From the NCBI GenBank assembly GCA_010028775.1, contig RHAF01000013.1, positions 1-21,450 of the forward strand: a stretch of DNA of 21,450 nt. The letters are read 5' to 3'. The DNA comes from Verrucomicrobiota bacterium. Its GTDB lineage: Bacteria > Verrucomicrobiota > Verrucomicrobiia > Methylacidiphilales > Verrucolacustridaceae. The notes below the pieces were generated by a model. It was given only the letters and a program-made list of their open reading frames with translations. It was not told where the DNA came from and made no database searches. Both the position numbers and the translations under genes were made by a program. Of this stretch, positions 7,707 through 14,478 are shown one piece after another (the first letter of the stretch is position 1; every line of letters begins with the position of its first letter).

Positions 7707-9101
7707 ATGAATCTTAGCGATGTCCGTCAGGTCAAAATCTGGCTCCAACTGATCGACGGCTTCTTGTCGGCCGGCGCCATGGTCCTGGCCTTTCTCATCC
7801 GGGTCTACGCCTTGCCACGCTGGATCCCCTTGGAGTCCCGGGAAATCGGCGATTTTGTCCTCTATCTACCCTACGTGGTCCTGATGGGTTTTTTGGCCCC
7901 GTTCGTCATGAGCCGACGCGGCATCTACCGCAGTTTCACCGCCCGTGGCCAAACCCTGAACTGGGCCAACCTCTTTGAGGTCGGGTTGATACTTTTTCTG
8001 GTTGGTATCTCCGTGGTCTTCTTTTTCAGACAGTCTCCCAGTCGCATCGTTTTCATGCTTTTCGTCCCCATCTTCTTTGCCCTACTACTGGCCCGGGAAA
8101 ACCTCTACCGCCACTTCCGTCTTTTACGCCGCAAGGGAGGACACGCCTCTGCGCGTCTGATCCTGGCAACAGACTCCCCTCAAAGCTCCGAGCGTTGGAT
8201 CAACCTTTTCTCCGACTCCCCGGTCGGGGTTTGCTTGACCCGGACCTTTGCCGCGGGTGAGGGCCCCCTCCAGGGTTTTGTTCAGGCCATCCACCAGGAT
8301 TCGGCCGGCATCGTCCTTTTCGACGTACATGCCCGAAACATGGGTTGGACGGCCGAGGCGATCAAGGCTTGTGAGGAGGAAGGGGTGGAGGCCTGGCTGA
8401 GCACCGGGTTTGTCGGCACCCAGTTGGCCCGCGCCCAGTTCGAGGAAATCATGAACCGCAACCTTCTCGTCTTCCGCTCCACCCGGGCTGGAACCTGGCA
8501 GTCCCTGGCCAAGATTCTTTTTGACCGCGTCGCCGCCACTCTCCTCCTGATTCTACTCTCCCCGCTCTTTGTCCTTATCTGGATGGCCATCAAACTCGAA
8601 TCCCCCGGCCCCGCCCTCTTTCGCCAGCGCCGCAGTGGCCGTCACGGCGAACCCTTCACCATGTTCAAATTCCGGACCATGCACTCCGATGCCGAAATGC
8701 GGAAATCCGAGCTCGAGGCCCTCAACGAAATGAAAGGCCCGGTATTCAAAATCAAAAAGGACCCCCGCGTTACCCGGGTCGGATCCTGGCTCCGGTTCAC
8801 CTCCCTGGATGAAATCCCCCAGCTCCTCAACGTCTTTCTGGGCCAAATGAGCCTCGTGGGCCCCCGCCCCCTTCCCGTCTACGAAACCCTGGCCATGACG
8901 GCCAACGCCCAGCGCCGCCGGTTGAGCGTCTCCCCCGGAATGACCTGCCTTTGGCAGATCTCCGGCCGGAACGAGGTCACGGATTTTTCGGACTGGGTCC
9001 GGCTTGATCTCGAGTACATCGACCAATGGTCCCTCTGGCTGGACTTCCAAATCCTGCTCCGCACCATTCCCGCCGTTCTTTTTGGGCGCGGAGCTCGCTG
9101 A
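7707..9101 (+). CDS. Polyprenyl-phosphate sugar-1-phosphate transferase (WbaP/CpsE type)
   Basis: This 464-aa inner-membrane enzyme starts polysaccharide synthesis by moving a sugar-1-phosphate from a nucleotide sugar to undecaprenyl phosphate. Four membrane segments sit in the first 130 residues, followed by a soluble nucleotide-binding-like region (about 140-255). A re-entrant hydrophobic segment (about 272-293, AATLLLILLSPLFVLIWMA) leads into the bacterial sugar-transferase domain. Its hallmarks are ESPGPALFRQRRSG, the KFRTM motif, LDEIPQLLNVF, MSLVGPRP, SVSPGMTCLWQISGR and the terminal LDLEYIDQWSLWLD. It lies 7 bases after nnr, so it is likely in the same transcript although functionally unrelated. 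The sugar donor cannot be read from sequence, and no other capsule or exopolysaccharide genes are nearby. Confidence 0.93.
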   Translation: MNLSDVRQVKIWLQLIDGFLSAGAMVLAFLIRVYALPRWIPLESREIGDFVLYLPYVVLMGFLAPFVMSRRGIYRSFTARGQTLNWANLFEVGLILFLVGISVVFFFRQSPSRIVFMLFVPIFFALLLARENLYRHFRLLRRKGGHASARLILATDSPQSSERWINLFSDSPVGVCLTRTFAAGEGPLQGFVQAIHQDSAGIVLFDVHARNMGWTAEAIKACEEEGVEAWLSTGFVGTQLARAQFEEIMNRNLLVFRSTRAGTWQSLAKILFDRVAATLLLILLSPLFVLIWMAIKLESPGPALFRQRRSGRHGEPFTMFKFRTMHSDAEMRKSELEALNEMKGPVFKIKKDPRVTRVGSWLRFTSLDEIPQLLNVFLGQMSLVGPRPLPVYETLAMTANAQRRRLSVSPGMTCLWQISGRNEVTDFSDWVRLDLEYIDQWSLWLDFQILLRTIPAVLFGRGAR

Positions 9102-9127
9102 ATCCGGGTCAAGCCCCTCCCCCCCCC

Positions 9128-10186
9128 ATGAAACCCCTGCTCCTCGACGTGCCCGTCACGGACTGGAAGCTTCCGGCGGGGCAGGCGTACCGGGAAAAAC
9201 AGATCCGGGACTGGGTTTTGAAAAGATTTGTCTCCTCATACGAGGAAATGACCGATCTCTCGGCACCCCTGCGGGCGGATCTCTCCTCACGTTTCCGCCT
9301 CCGGGCCGCAGAACCGGCCAAAATCCAGGGATCAGAGGACACCACCCGCAAATTCCTCTGGAAGCTGGGGGACGGCTCCTTCGTGGAATCAGTGCTGATT
9401 CCGGCCACGATGGGAAGTTCCGGTCGCCGAAGCACACGCCTCACCCTTTGCGTTTCCAGTCAGGTGGGCTGCGCCTACGGTTGCCGCTTTTGCGCCAGCG
9501 GGATCGACGGTTGGCGCCGCCACCTGACCACAGCCGAGATTCTCGGCCAGGTTATCGAGGCAGCCAAAATTGCCGGTCGTCGGCCGGACAACCTTGTTTT
9601 CATGGGGATGGGAGAGCCCTTGGCCAACCTTCCCAACCTCCTTCCCGCCCTCGAACTCCTCATTTCCCCCTCGGGCATCGGCATGGGGGCCCGCCACGTC
9701 ACCATTTCCACCAGCGGCCTCGCCCCCCAGATCGAGGAGCTGGCCCGCCATCCCCTGCAGTTCCGACTCGCCCTCTCCCTGCACGCCGCCAGCGACGAAA
9801 TCCGGGACAAGATCATGCCCGTCAACAAACGCTATCCCCTGGACCGTCTTCTCAAAGCCTGCGACGCGTTCGTCCAGGCGAAGAATAAACAGATTTATTT
9901 CGAGTACATTCTTCTCGCCGGAATCAACGATGACCCCAGCCAAGCCCGTCTCCTGGCCCAGCACGCCCGCCGCCTCCACGCCAAGGTGAATCTCATCCCC
10001 TACAACAAGGTGGAGGGATTGCCTTATGAGCGGCCCTCGGAAACCGCAATCCGACAATTCTGCCAGACCCTTTTGCAAAACGGCGTCCGGGCCACTGTTC
10101 GCCGCGAAAAAGGCCACGACATCGACGCCGCCTGCGGGCAACTTCGCCTCAAAGAAATCAATTTCAAAGGGGAAGCATCGTCCTGA
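9128..10186 (+). CDS. rlmN: Dual-specificity 23S rRNA (A2503)/tRNA (A37) C2-methyltransferase RlmN
   Basis: RlmN is a radical-SAM enzyme that methylates C2 of A2503 in 23S rRNA and of A37 in some tRNAs. The 352-aa protein carries the iron-sulfur cluster motif C-x3-C-x2-C at Cys115, Cys119 and Cys122, with a nearby conserved Cys108 (TLCVSSQVG). The methyl-carrying Cys336 lies in DIDAACGQL at the C-terminus. VFMGMGEPLAN, ISTSG, LALSLHA and NLIPYNKV are typical family segments. Upstream frame extensions are shadows of the preceding gene. The ATG at 9128 directly follows a run of nine cytosines and has no Shine-Dalgarno, which is unusual. Confidence 0.96.
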   Translation: MKPLLLDVPVTDWKLPAGQAYREKQIRDWVLKRFVSSYEEMTDLSAPLRADLSSRFRLRAAEPAKIQGSEDTTRKFLWKLGDGSFVESVLIPATMGSSGRRSTRLTLCVSSQVGCAYGCRFCASGIDGWRRHLTTAEILGQVIEAAKIAGRRPDNLVFMGMGEPLANLPNLLPALELLISPSGIGMGARHVTISTSGLAPQIEELARHPLQFRLALSLHAASDEIRDKIMPVNKRYPLDRLLKACDAFVQAKNKQIYFEYILLAGINDDPSQARLLAQHARRLHAKVNLIPYNKVEGLPYERPSETAIRQFCQTLLQNGVRATVRREKGHDIDAACGQLRLKEINFKGEASS

Positions 10187-10206
10187 CGTGCGGGCATAAA
10201 AAAAGC

Positions 10207-10288
10207 TGCGCTCGAGAGGATTTGAACCTCCATGGGTTGCCCCGCTACCACCTCAAGGTAGTGCGTCTGCCAGTTTCGCCACGAGCGC
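10207..10288 (-). tRNA. tRNA-Leu(GAG)
   Basis: The acceptor stem is perfect: GCGCTCG at the 5' end (10288-10282) pairs with CGAGCGC at the 3' end, followed by discriminator A at 10207. The anticodon arm is CTACC, loop TTGAGGT, GGTAG, giving anticodon GAG for leucine. The long variable arm (GCGGGGCAACCCAT) is typical of class II tRNAs, and the T loop reads TTCAAAT. CCA is not encoded. A seven-T run on the transcribed strand (10198-10204) starts 3 bases after the gene and may end transcription. Confidence 0.96.
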
Positions 10289-10298
10289 GTAACGCTAA

Positions 10299-10327
10299 AT
10301 CCTAGTTCAGACCTCCCCCACTGACAA
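10299..10327 (-). promoter_or_regulatory. Promoter of tRNA-Leu
   Basis: On the minus strand TTGTCA (10322-10327) and TAGGAT (10299-10304) are separated by exactly 17 bases. The mature tRNA begins 10 bases after the -10, so the precursor would have a 5' leader of only a few bases. The -35 lies inside the last codons of the uracil-DNA glycosylase gene. This is the clearest sigma70-type promoter in the window and supports TAGGAT as a genuine -10 variant in this organism. Confidence 0.65.
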
Positions 10328-10993
10328 GCCAGCCCGCTTGGCCACTTGCCGCATCACCCCGTCGAGCATCCCCTCGGTCAATCGACCGGTAAACGTGTTC
10401 TGTTGGCTAACGTGGTAGGAGCCCAGTAACCAACGCCCCCCCGGAATCGCCGCTTCCGCACCGTGACTGAATTTTGGCTTCGGTTTCAAACCGAAATACC
10501 TCGCCACCGCTTCAAACCCAAATCCCCCCAAGGCCAGATACACCCGAACATCCTTAAGCTGATCCAGCTCCCGGTGAAAAAAGCCGGCACACGCGTCCCT
10601 CTCCCTTGGAGTTGGCCGATTGGTCGGCGGGGCACACTTCACCGGAGAGGTGATCCAAACCGAATTCAGCATCAAACCGTCACCGCGGCCCGTGCTTTCT
10701 GCCTGGCTTGCCCACCCCGCCTTCCAGAGGGCGCGATAAAGCCATCTTCCGGACTCGTCTCCGGTAAACATTCTCCCGGTGCGATTAGCCCCGTGGGCCC
10801 CCGGCGCCAACCCCACCACCACGATCCTTGCACCGGGATCCCCCCAACCGGGTACCGGCCGGCCCCAGTACTTTTCCTGTGCATAGGCCGCTTTTTTCTC
10901 GCGGGCGACCCTCTCCCTCCACTTGACCAGCCGCGGGCACTTCCTGCAGATGACAATGTCCCGCTCCAGGGCGGAAAGCCCGGATAAGCTCAT
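10307..10993 (-). CDS. Family 5 uracil-DNA glycosylase (UDGb)
   Basis: This 228-aa base-excision repair enzyme removes uracil and related deaminated bases from DNA. Four cysteines expected to hold a 4Fe-4S cluster are present: Cys16, Cys19, Cys120 and Cys135. Motif A reads GLAPGAHGANRTGRMFTGD (61-79); the alanine-rich form ahead of HGANRTGR is characteristic of family 5 rather than family 4. The C-terminal motif SYHVSQQNTFTGRLT begins near residue 192, with His194 at the position of the usual catalytic-site histidine. The open frame runs further upstream, but the ATG at 10993 overlaps the stop of the DCC gene (ATGA) and gives a normal N-terminus. It is co-transcribed with that gene. Confidence 0.9.
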   Translation of the reverse strand: MSLSGLSALERDIVICRKCPRLVKWRERVAREKKAAYAQEKYWGRPVPGWGDPGARIVVVGLAPGAHGANRTGRMFTGDESGRWLYRALWKAGWASQAESTGRGDGLMLNSVWITSPVKCAPPTNRPTPRERDACAGFFHRELDQLKDVRVYLALGGFGFEAVARYFGLKPKPKFSHGAEAAIPGGRWLLGSYHVSQQNTFTGRLTEGMLDGVMRQVAKRAGLSVGEV

Positions 10994-11382
10994 CCCTTTT
11001 TTTGATCGCCTACCGGGCAGGCGTTTCGCCCCATCCAACGGGAAATTCTCTGACGATGGCCCGCCACCAGGGCGTATACCAAAGCGGCAAACGGCTTGAC
11101 CAAGGGATATAGAATGAAATCCCCTAGCCACTCCCATCCCGGAATATGACGCAAACAAAACCCCGTGGCGGCGGCTTTTTTCCACAGCTTTCCATTTTCG
11201 CCCAGAGCTTGGATTCCTTTGTCGGCCAGGGTCCGGTCGACCATCGGGTAACGGCTCATCCGCGCCTCATCCTGATAGGCGATGGTTTCAAAGGTGTCAG
11301 GGCGCCCTCTTCGGATCAGCCACTCCACACTGGCCTGACAAAAACCGCAGTCCGCATCGTAAAAGAGGATGATTCGGCCCAT
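10990..11382 (-). CDS. DCC-family (DUF393) thiol-disulfide oxidoreductase-like protein
   Basis: The 130-aa product opens with ILFYDADCGFCQASVEWL, the D-x-x-C-G-x-C motif (Cys12, Cys15) that defines the DCC/DUF393 family, a thioredoxin-like group of uncertain substrate. The chain continues with VKPFAALVYALVAGHRQRISRWMG, an amphipathic end typical of the family. A TTG two codons upstream is also in frame, but the ATG at 11382 is preferred because it lies 5 bases after a TAGAAT hexamer. It overlaps the uracil-DNA glycosylase gene, forming a two-gene operon. A functional tie between redox and base repair is possible but not shown. Confidence 0.88.
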   Translation of the reverse strand: MGRIILFYDADCGFCQASVEWLIRRGRPDTFETIAYQDEARMSRYPMVDRTLADKGIQALGENGKLWKKAAATGFCLRHIPGWEWLGDFILYPLVKPFAALVYALVAGHRQRISRWMGRNACPVGDQKKG

Positions 11383-11387
11383 GGCCA

Positions 11388-11417
11388 ATTCTACTCCCGG
11401 CCTAACCCGGGAGCCAA
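11388..11417 (-). promoter_or_regulatory. Putative leaderless-type promoter of the DCC-UDG operon
   Basis: On the minus strand TTGGCT (11412-11417) and TAGAAT (11388-11393) are separated by 18 bases. The ATG follows the -10 after 5 bases, so the transcript would begin at or next to the start codon. There is no Shine-Dalgarno. Confidence 0.5.
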
Positions 11418-11457
11418 CCCGCTTGCCACTGGCGGTTTTTTCCTCAAACTAAGATTC

Positions 11458-11958
11458 GTGGTCTCCCCCCTTCCCCGTCCTTCCTTGGCCCAAAAGCTCC
11501 TTCGCCTGATCACCAGGGGAGAAACCATAACTTACGGGGCCGTGGCGATTCTACTTTTGTTTGTCGCCGGGGCCATCGCCATCTACCTCGTCAAGTTTGT
11601 CCTTTCGTCCGGCGGCCAGCCCTTTTTCGCCACCCTCATCACCCTGATCAACGAGATTCTCCTGATCATGATCGTCATGGAGCTCCTGCGCACCGTCACC
11701 CGCCTTCTTTTGTCCCCGGGACACGATGTCGGCATTGAGGACTTAAATCCCTTCTTGGTGATTGCCGGCATCAGCGTCACCCGCCGGGTTCTGGCCATCG
11801 GGGCCGGCCTTTCCGTGAGCGAATCCGGTGGCCAGCTCCTGGAAAAGGAAAAGTTCACCCAATCCATGATCGAACTGGGAGTCAGCGGTCTGATCATCCT
11901 GCTTGTCGCCGTATCTCTTTGGCTGATCAATCGCCGGATCCCCGGCCGCCGAAACTAA
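11458..11958 (+). CDS. PsiE-like (phosphate-starvation-inducible family) membrane protein
   Basis: This is a 166-aa membrane protein with an N-terminal amphipathic region and hydrophobic segments near residues 23-45 (ITYGAVAILLLFVAGAIAIYLVKFVL), 55-70 (LITLINEILLIMIVMELL) and 135-158 (LGVSGLIILLVAVSLWLI). A further weaker segment includes FLVIAGISVTRRVLAIGA. The run MELLRTVTRLL followed by a conserved FLVIAGI-VTRRVLAIG stretch resembles the PsiE family, whose function is not established. The frame is open to 11146 but that part shadows the DCC gene. GTG at 11458 is the first reasonable start; TTG at 11485 is an alternative. A TAAGAT hexamer at 11450-11455 is too close to the GTG for a leaderless start but would suit the TTG. 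It converges on the aldehyde dehydrogenase gene. Confidence 0.6.
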   Translation: MVSPLPRPSLAQKLLRLITRGETITYGAVAILLLFVAGAIAIYLVKFVLSSGGQPFFATLITLINEILLIMIVMELLRTVTRLLLSPGHDVGIEDLNPFLVIAGISVTRRVLAIGAGLSVSESGGQLLEKEKFTQSMIELGVSGLIILLVAVSLWLINRRIPGRRN

Positions 11959-11966
11959 AAAAAGAC

Positions 11967-13511
11967 CTACCGTTGCTCGGGTAACAGGACGTAGTCGGGG
12001 AAGTTCCCCTTGAGCCTTTCCCCCGGAGGTCCCTGGGTAACCGACTCGACCAGGTATTTCCCGCCCACAAAACATCCCCTCCAGGACTGCCCGAACCCGC
12101 CGAAACTCTCCTCGTTGTCCCCACGGGACCGGACTTTGTTATGTCCGAACTTGAAACAGCGCAGGTCCATGGCCACCTGCTTGGCCAGGCTGGCATCGTC
12201 CGTTGCCAGGCTGGAGACCAGATTGCCGTTGGATACGTTCATCTCCGCCACCATCTGGTCCACGCTGTCGACCACCACCACCGAGTCCACCGGGCCAAAC
12301 GGCTCCCCGTGGTAGAGTTTGCAGTTCCGGGGAAGGTTCAACAGGGCCACCGGGGCGAGATAGGCCGAAATATCCTGGGAAGGCTGGAAAAGCGCCTCAT
12401 CCAACCGCCCCTCGTACAACGCCACCGCCCCGCCTGAGACCGCCTCGCCGACCTGGACCCGCAGCTCCTCCACTTTTTTGCTGTTGATCAAGGGTCCGTA
12501 GTCCAGCGCCGGCAAGGGATCCTCCGCCTTGTCCACCAGCAGGGGATGCCCGCATTTCAAACCCCGCACCACCCCGAGATACATTTCGAGGAACTTGGGA
12601 AAGAGGGCCCTCTGCACCACGTAACGCGGGTAGGCCGTGCACCGCTGCTTGCCGAACTCGAAACCCTTTTTGATCTGCCCCGCCAGGCCCTTCCAATCGG
12701 AAAATTCCCAAACGCCGTAGCAGTTCACCCCGTCCATCTCCAGCATGTAACGCTTGGAACGGTCGTAGAATGCCGCGGCGATCTCCCGCCCGTTGTTCTT
12801 TCCCCCGACGAAGGCCAGACAGGAAATCGCGTCGTTCCGGACCAGCGCCTCGCTCAACTCGCCGCCCGAACCGCTGACCAGGCTCACCGGCAGGCCTCGT
12901 CGGCGGGCGAGCGCCAGGGCCAGGGTGACCGCATGAATTCCCCCGTCGGTTGGTGTTTTGGCGATCACCGAGTTGCCCGCCAGACACTGCACCAGCACCG
13001 CGTGAATCAGCACGGACAAGGGATAGTTCCAGGAGGCGATGTTGGAGATCAGTCCAAGGGGCTTGCGCCCCTCCATCATTTTTTCGATATGGCCAACATA
13101 CCAGCGCACTCCCGAGATGCATCTCTCCACGCTGACCTTGGACTGGGAATAGGGTTTGCCGATCTCCCACACAAGGGTCTTGGCCAGAAGATCGGCGTGT
13201 TTCTCCAGATCCCCCAGAGTCTCGGTCACTTTTCTTTTCCGCTCGTCGAGATCCGTTTTCGACCAGGCGTGGAATTCGGCCTCCGCCGCAAGGACCGCAG
13301 CACGGGCAGCCTCCAAACGGATCATCGGATAACGGCCCAAGGGGGTGGCATCCACCGGCGAGAGGAAAAGCTTGCCGTGACCGGGTTGTCCCCACGAGCC
13401 CCCGATCAGGTTCAGGAGATTGCCCTCCGTTCCATAGGCCTCCGGGGTCGCCTGCCGATGCTGATCGACAAGCTTGGGCCAGGAAGCCGATGGAGAGATA
13501 ATTTTACTCAC
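11967..13511 (-). CDS. Aldehyde dehydrogenase family protein
   Basis: The 514-aa protein oxidises an unknown aldehyde with NAD(P). All expected functional residues are present: Asn162 in SWNYP, Lys185 in VIAKTP, Glu258 in MLEMDGVN, catalytic Cys291 in KQRCTA, and the E-x-F-G-P motif (GEPFGPV) later. The surrounding sequence is divergent; for example LEMDGVN replaces the usual LELGGKN and KTPTD replaces KPSE, so the family assignment is clear but the subfamily is not. The GTG at 13511 is chosen because TAGGAT lies exactly 8 bases upstream, as at the SNF2 gene. The reading frame extends 12 codons further without another good start. It is a single-gene unit divergent from mazG. Confidence 0.9.
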   Translation of the reverse strand: MSKIISPSASWPKLVDQHRQATPEAYGTEGNLLNLIGGSWGQPGHGKLFLSPVDATPLGRYPMIRLEAARAAVLAAEAEFHAWSKTDLDERKRKVTETLGDLEKHADLLAKTLVWEIGKPYSQSKVSVERCISGVRWYVGHIEKMMEGRKPLGLISNIASWNYPLSVLIHAVLVQCLAGNSVIAKTPTDGGIHAVTLALALARRRGLPVSLVSGSGGELSEALVRNDAISCLAFVGGKNNGREIAAAFYDRSKRYMLEMDGVNCYGVWEFSDWKGLAGQIKKGFEFGKQRCTAYPRYVVQRALFPKFLEMYLGVVRGLKCGHPLLVDKAEDPLPALDYGPLINSKKVEELRVQVGEAVSGGAVALYEGRLDEALFQPSQDISAYLAPVALLNLPRNCKLYHGEPFGPVDSVVVVDSVDQMVAEMNVSNGNLVSSLATDDASLAKQVAMDLRCFKFGHNKVRSRGDNEESFGGFGQSWRGCFVGGKYLVESVTQGPPGERLKGNFPDYVLLPEQR

Positions 13512-13519
13512 TTTGACTG

Positions 13520-13547
13520 ATCCTAGGACAAATGGGCTCCACGTCAC
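13520..13547 (-). promoter_or_regulatory. Putative leaderless-type promoter of the aldehyde dehydrogenase gene
   Basis: TAGGAT on the minus strand (13520-13525) is followed after 8 bases by the GTG start. A GTGACG element (13542-13547) lies 16 bases upstream as a weak -35. The hexamer and its distance to the start codon are identical to those of the SNF2 gene. TAGGAT lies within the palindrome TCCTAGGA. Confidence 0.45.
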
Positions 13548-13584
13548 GCCCCGACTCGACGAATGACCTTCCGATCTTTATCTC

Positions 13585-14364
13585 ATGGAGATGCGGGAAA
13601 TCAAACAGCTGATGCGCATCATGGCACGGCTTCGAGGGCCGAAAGGTTGCCCTTGGGATCGCCAACAGACACACCGCACCCTTCGGCCCATGATTCTCGA
13701 GGAGGTCTACGAACTCCTCGAGGCCATTGACCAAAGGGACGACCACGCCCTCCGGGAGGAGCTCGGGGACGTTCTCCTCCACATCATTTTCCATGCCCAA
13801 CTGGCCCGCGAGCGGAGGGCCTTTGACTTGCAGGAAGTCGCCAAGGAACTCGCCAAAAAACTGGTGCAACGTCACCCCCATGTCTTTGGCCGGGAACGGC
13901 TAAAAAACCCGGCCCAGGTCCTGCAAAGGTGGCACCAGCTAAAACAGCAGGAAAAGCCAAGCCGCCGCAGCTCCTTGGACGGGGTCCCTCGCCATCTTCC
14001 AGCCCTGCTCCGCGCCCAAAACCTGCAAAAAAGGGCCGCCCGGGTCGGTTTTGAATGGCCCGATCCCTCCCGAGGCATTCCCGCCAAGGTCCGGGAAGAG
14101 TTGCGGGAACTGGGTCGTACCCGGAGTCGGGGTCCCGCTTTCAGCCGGGAACTTGGCGACCTTCTCTTTACCTTGGTTAACCTTGCTCGACATCGCCAAG
14201 TGGATGCTGAAAGCGCCTGTCGCGATGCGTCGGAGCGTTTTGCCCGCCGGGTTCGCTCGATAGAGACCCACCTTGCCAAAAAAGGCTTGAAAACCACCGA
14301 TCTCACTCCGCTGCAACTGGATCGGGAATGGAAAAAAGCGAAAAACCGCATCGGTCGCCGTTGA
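13585..14364 (+). CDS. mazG: Nucleoside triphosphate pyrophosphohydrolase MazG
   Basis: MazG hydrolyses NTPs to NMP and pyrophosphate and helps clear damaged nucleotides. The 259-aa protein has the tandem two-domain form. The first domain has GPKGCPWDRQQTH, the metal-binding EExxE (Glu39, Glu40, Glu43) and EExxD (Glu58, Glu59, Asp62). A linker QRHPHVFG leads to the second domain with VGFEWPD, VREELREL and RELGDLLFTLVNLARH. The start could be the ATG at 13585 or the second ATG at 13591. There is no clear Shine-Dalgarno for either. It lies 114 bases upstream of the rhodopsin gene and is not obviously linked to it; the rhodopsin has its own promoter candidate. Confidence 0.95.
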   Translation: MEMREIKQLMRIMARLRGPKGCPWDRQQTHRTLRPMILEEVYELLEAIDQRDDHALREELGDVLLHIIFHAQLARERRAFDLQEVAKELAKKLVQRHPHVFGRERLKNPAQVLQRWHQLKQQEKPSRRSSLDGVPRHLPALLRAQNLQKRAARVGFEWPDPSRGIPAKVREELRELGRTRSRGPAFSRELGDLLFTLVNLARHRQVDAESACRDASERFARRVRSIETHLAKKGLKTTDLTPLQLDREWKKAKNRIGRR

Positions 14365-14405
14365 GATATTCTTAATACCTTTTCACAACGCCACTTAGTT
14401 TGGCC

Positions 14406-14434
14406 TTGCGAATATCCGTCACCCCTCCAAATAT
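14406..14434 (+). promoter_or_regulatory. Candidate promoter of the rhodopsin gene
   Basis: TTGCGA (14406-14411) and AAATAT (14429-14434) are 17 bases apart in an AT-richer gap, predicting a leader of roughly 38 bases. The region carries a near-direct repeat, AATATCCGTC (14411-14420) and AATATCAGTC (14430-14439). An inverted copy of the core, GATATTC, lies at 14365-14371. These could bind a regulator. Confidence 0.4.
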
Positions 14435-14463
14435 CAGTCCATAAGCAAACGCCCCCCAGGGGC

Positions 14464-14471
14464 AGAAGGAG
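14464..14471 (+). promoter_or_regulatory. Strong Shine-Dalgarno of the rhodopsin gene
   Basis: AGAAGGAG lies 7 bases before the ATG at 14479, an almost ideal match and spacing. It fixes the start codon and contrasts with most other operon-leading genes in the window, which have no Shine-Dalgarno. It suggests high translation of the pump. Confidence 0.85.
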
Positions 14472-14478
14472 TAAAACT

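Noticed and set aside
9004..9888. 294-residue plus-strand frame across the rlmN region
   Set aside because: Overlaps rlmN in another frame; low-complexity Pro/Arg/Gly sequence.
11959..11998. Terminator for the aldehyde dehydrogenase at the T-run downstream of its stop
   Set aside because: Only a 4-bp stem (TACC/GGTA) precedes the T-run and it overlaps the coding end, too weak to call.
12546..13520. 324-residue plus-strand frame opposite the aldehyde dehydrogenase
   Set aside because: Antisense shadow of a gene with intact catalytic residues; no recognisable domain.
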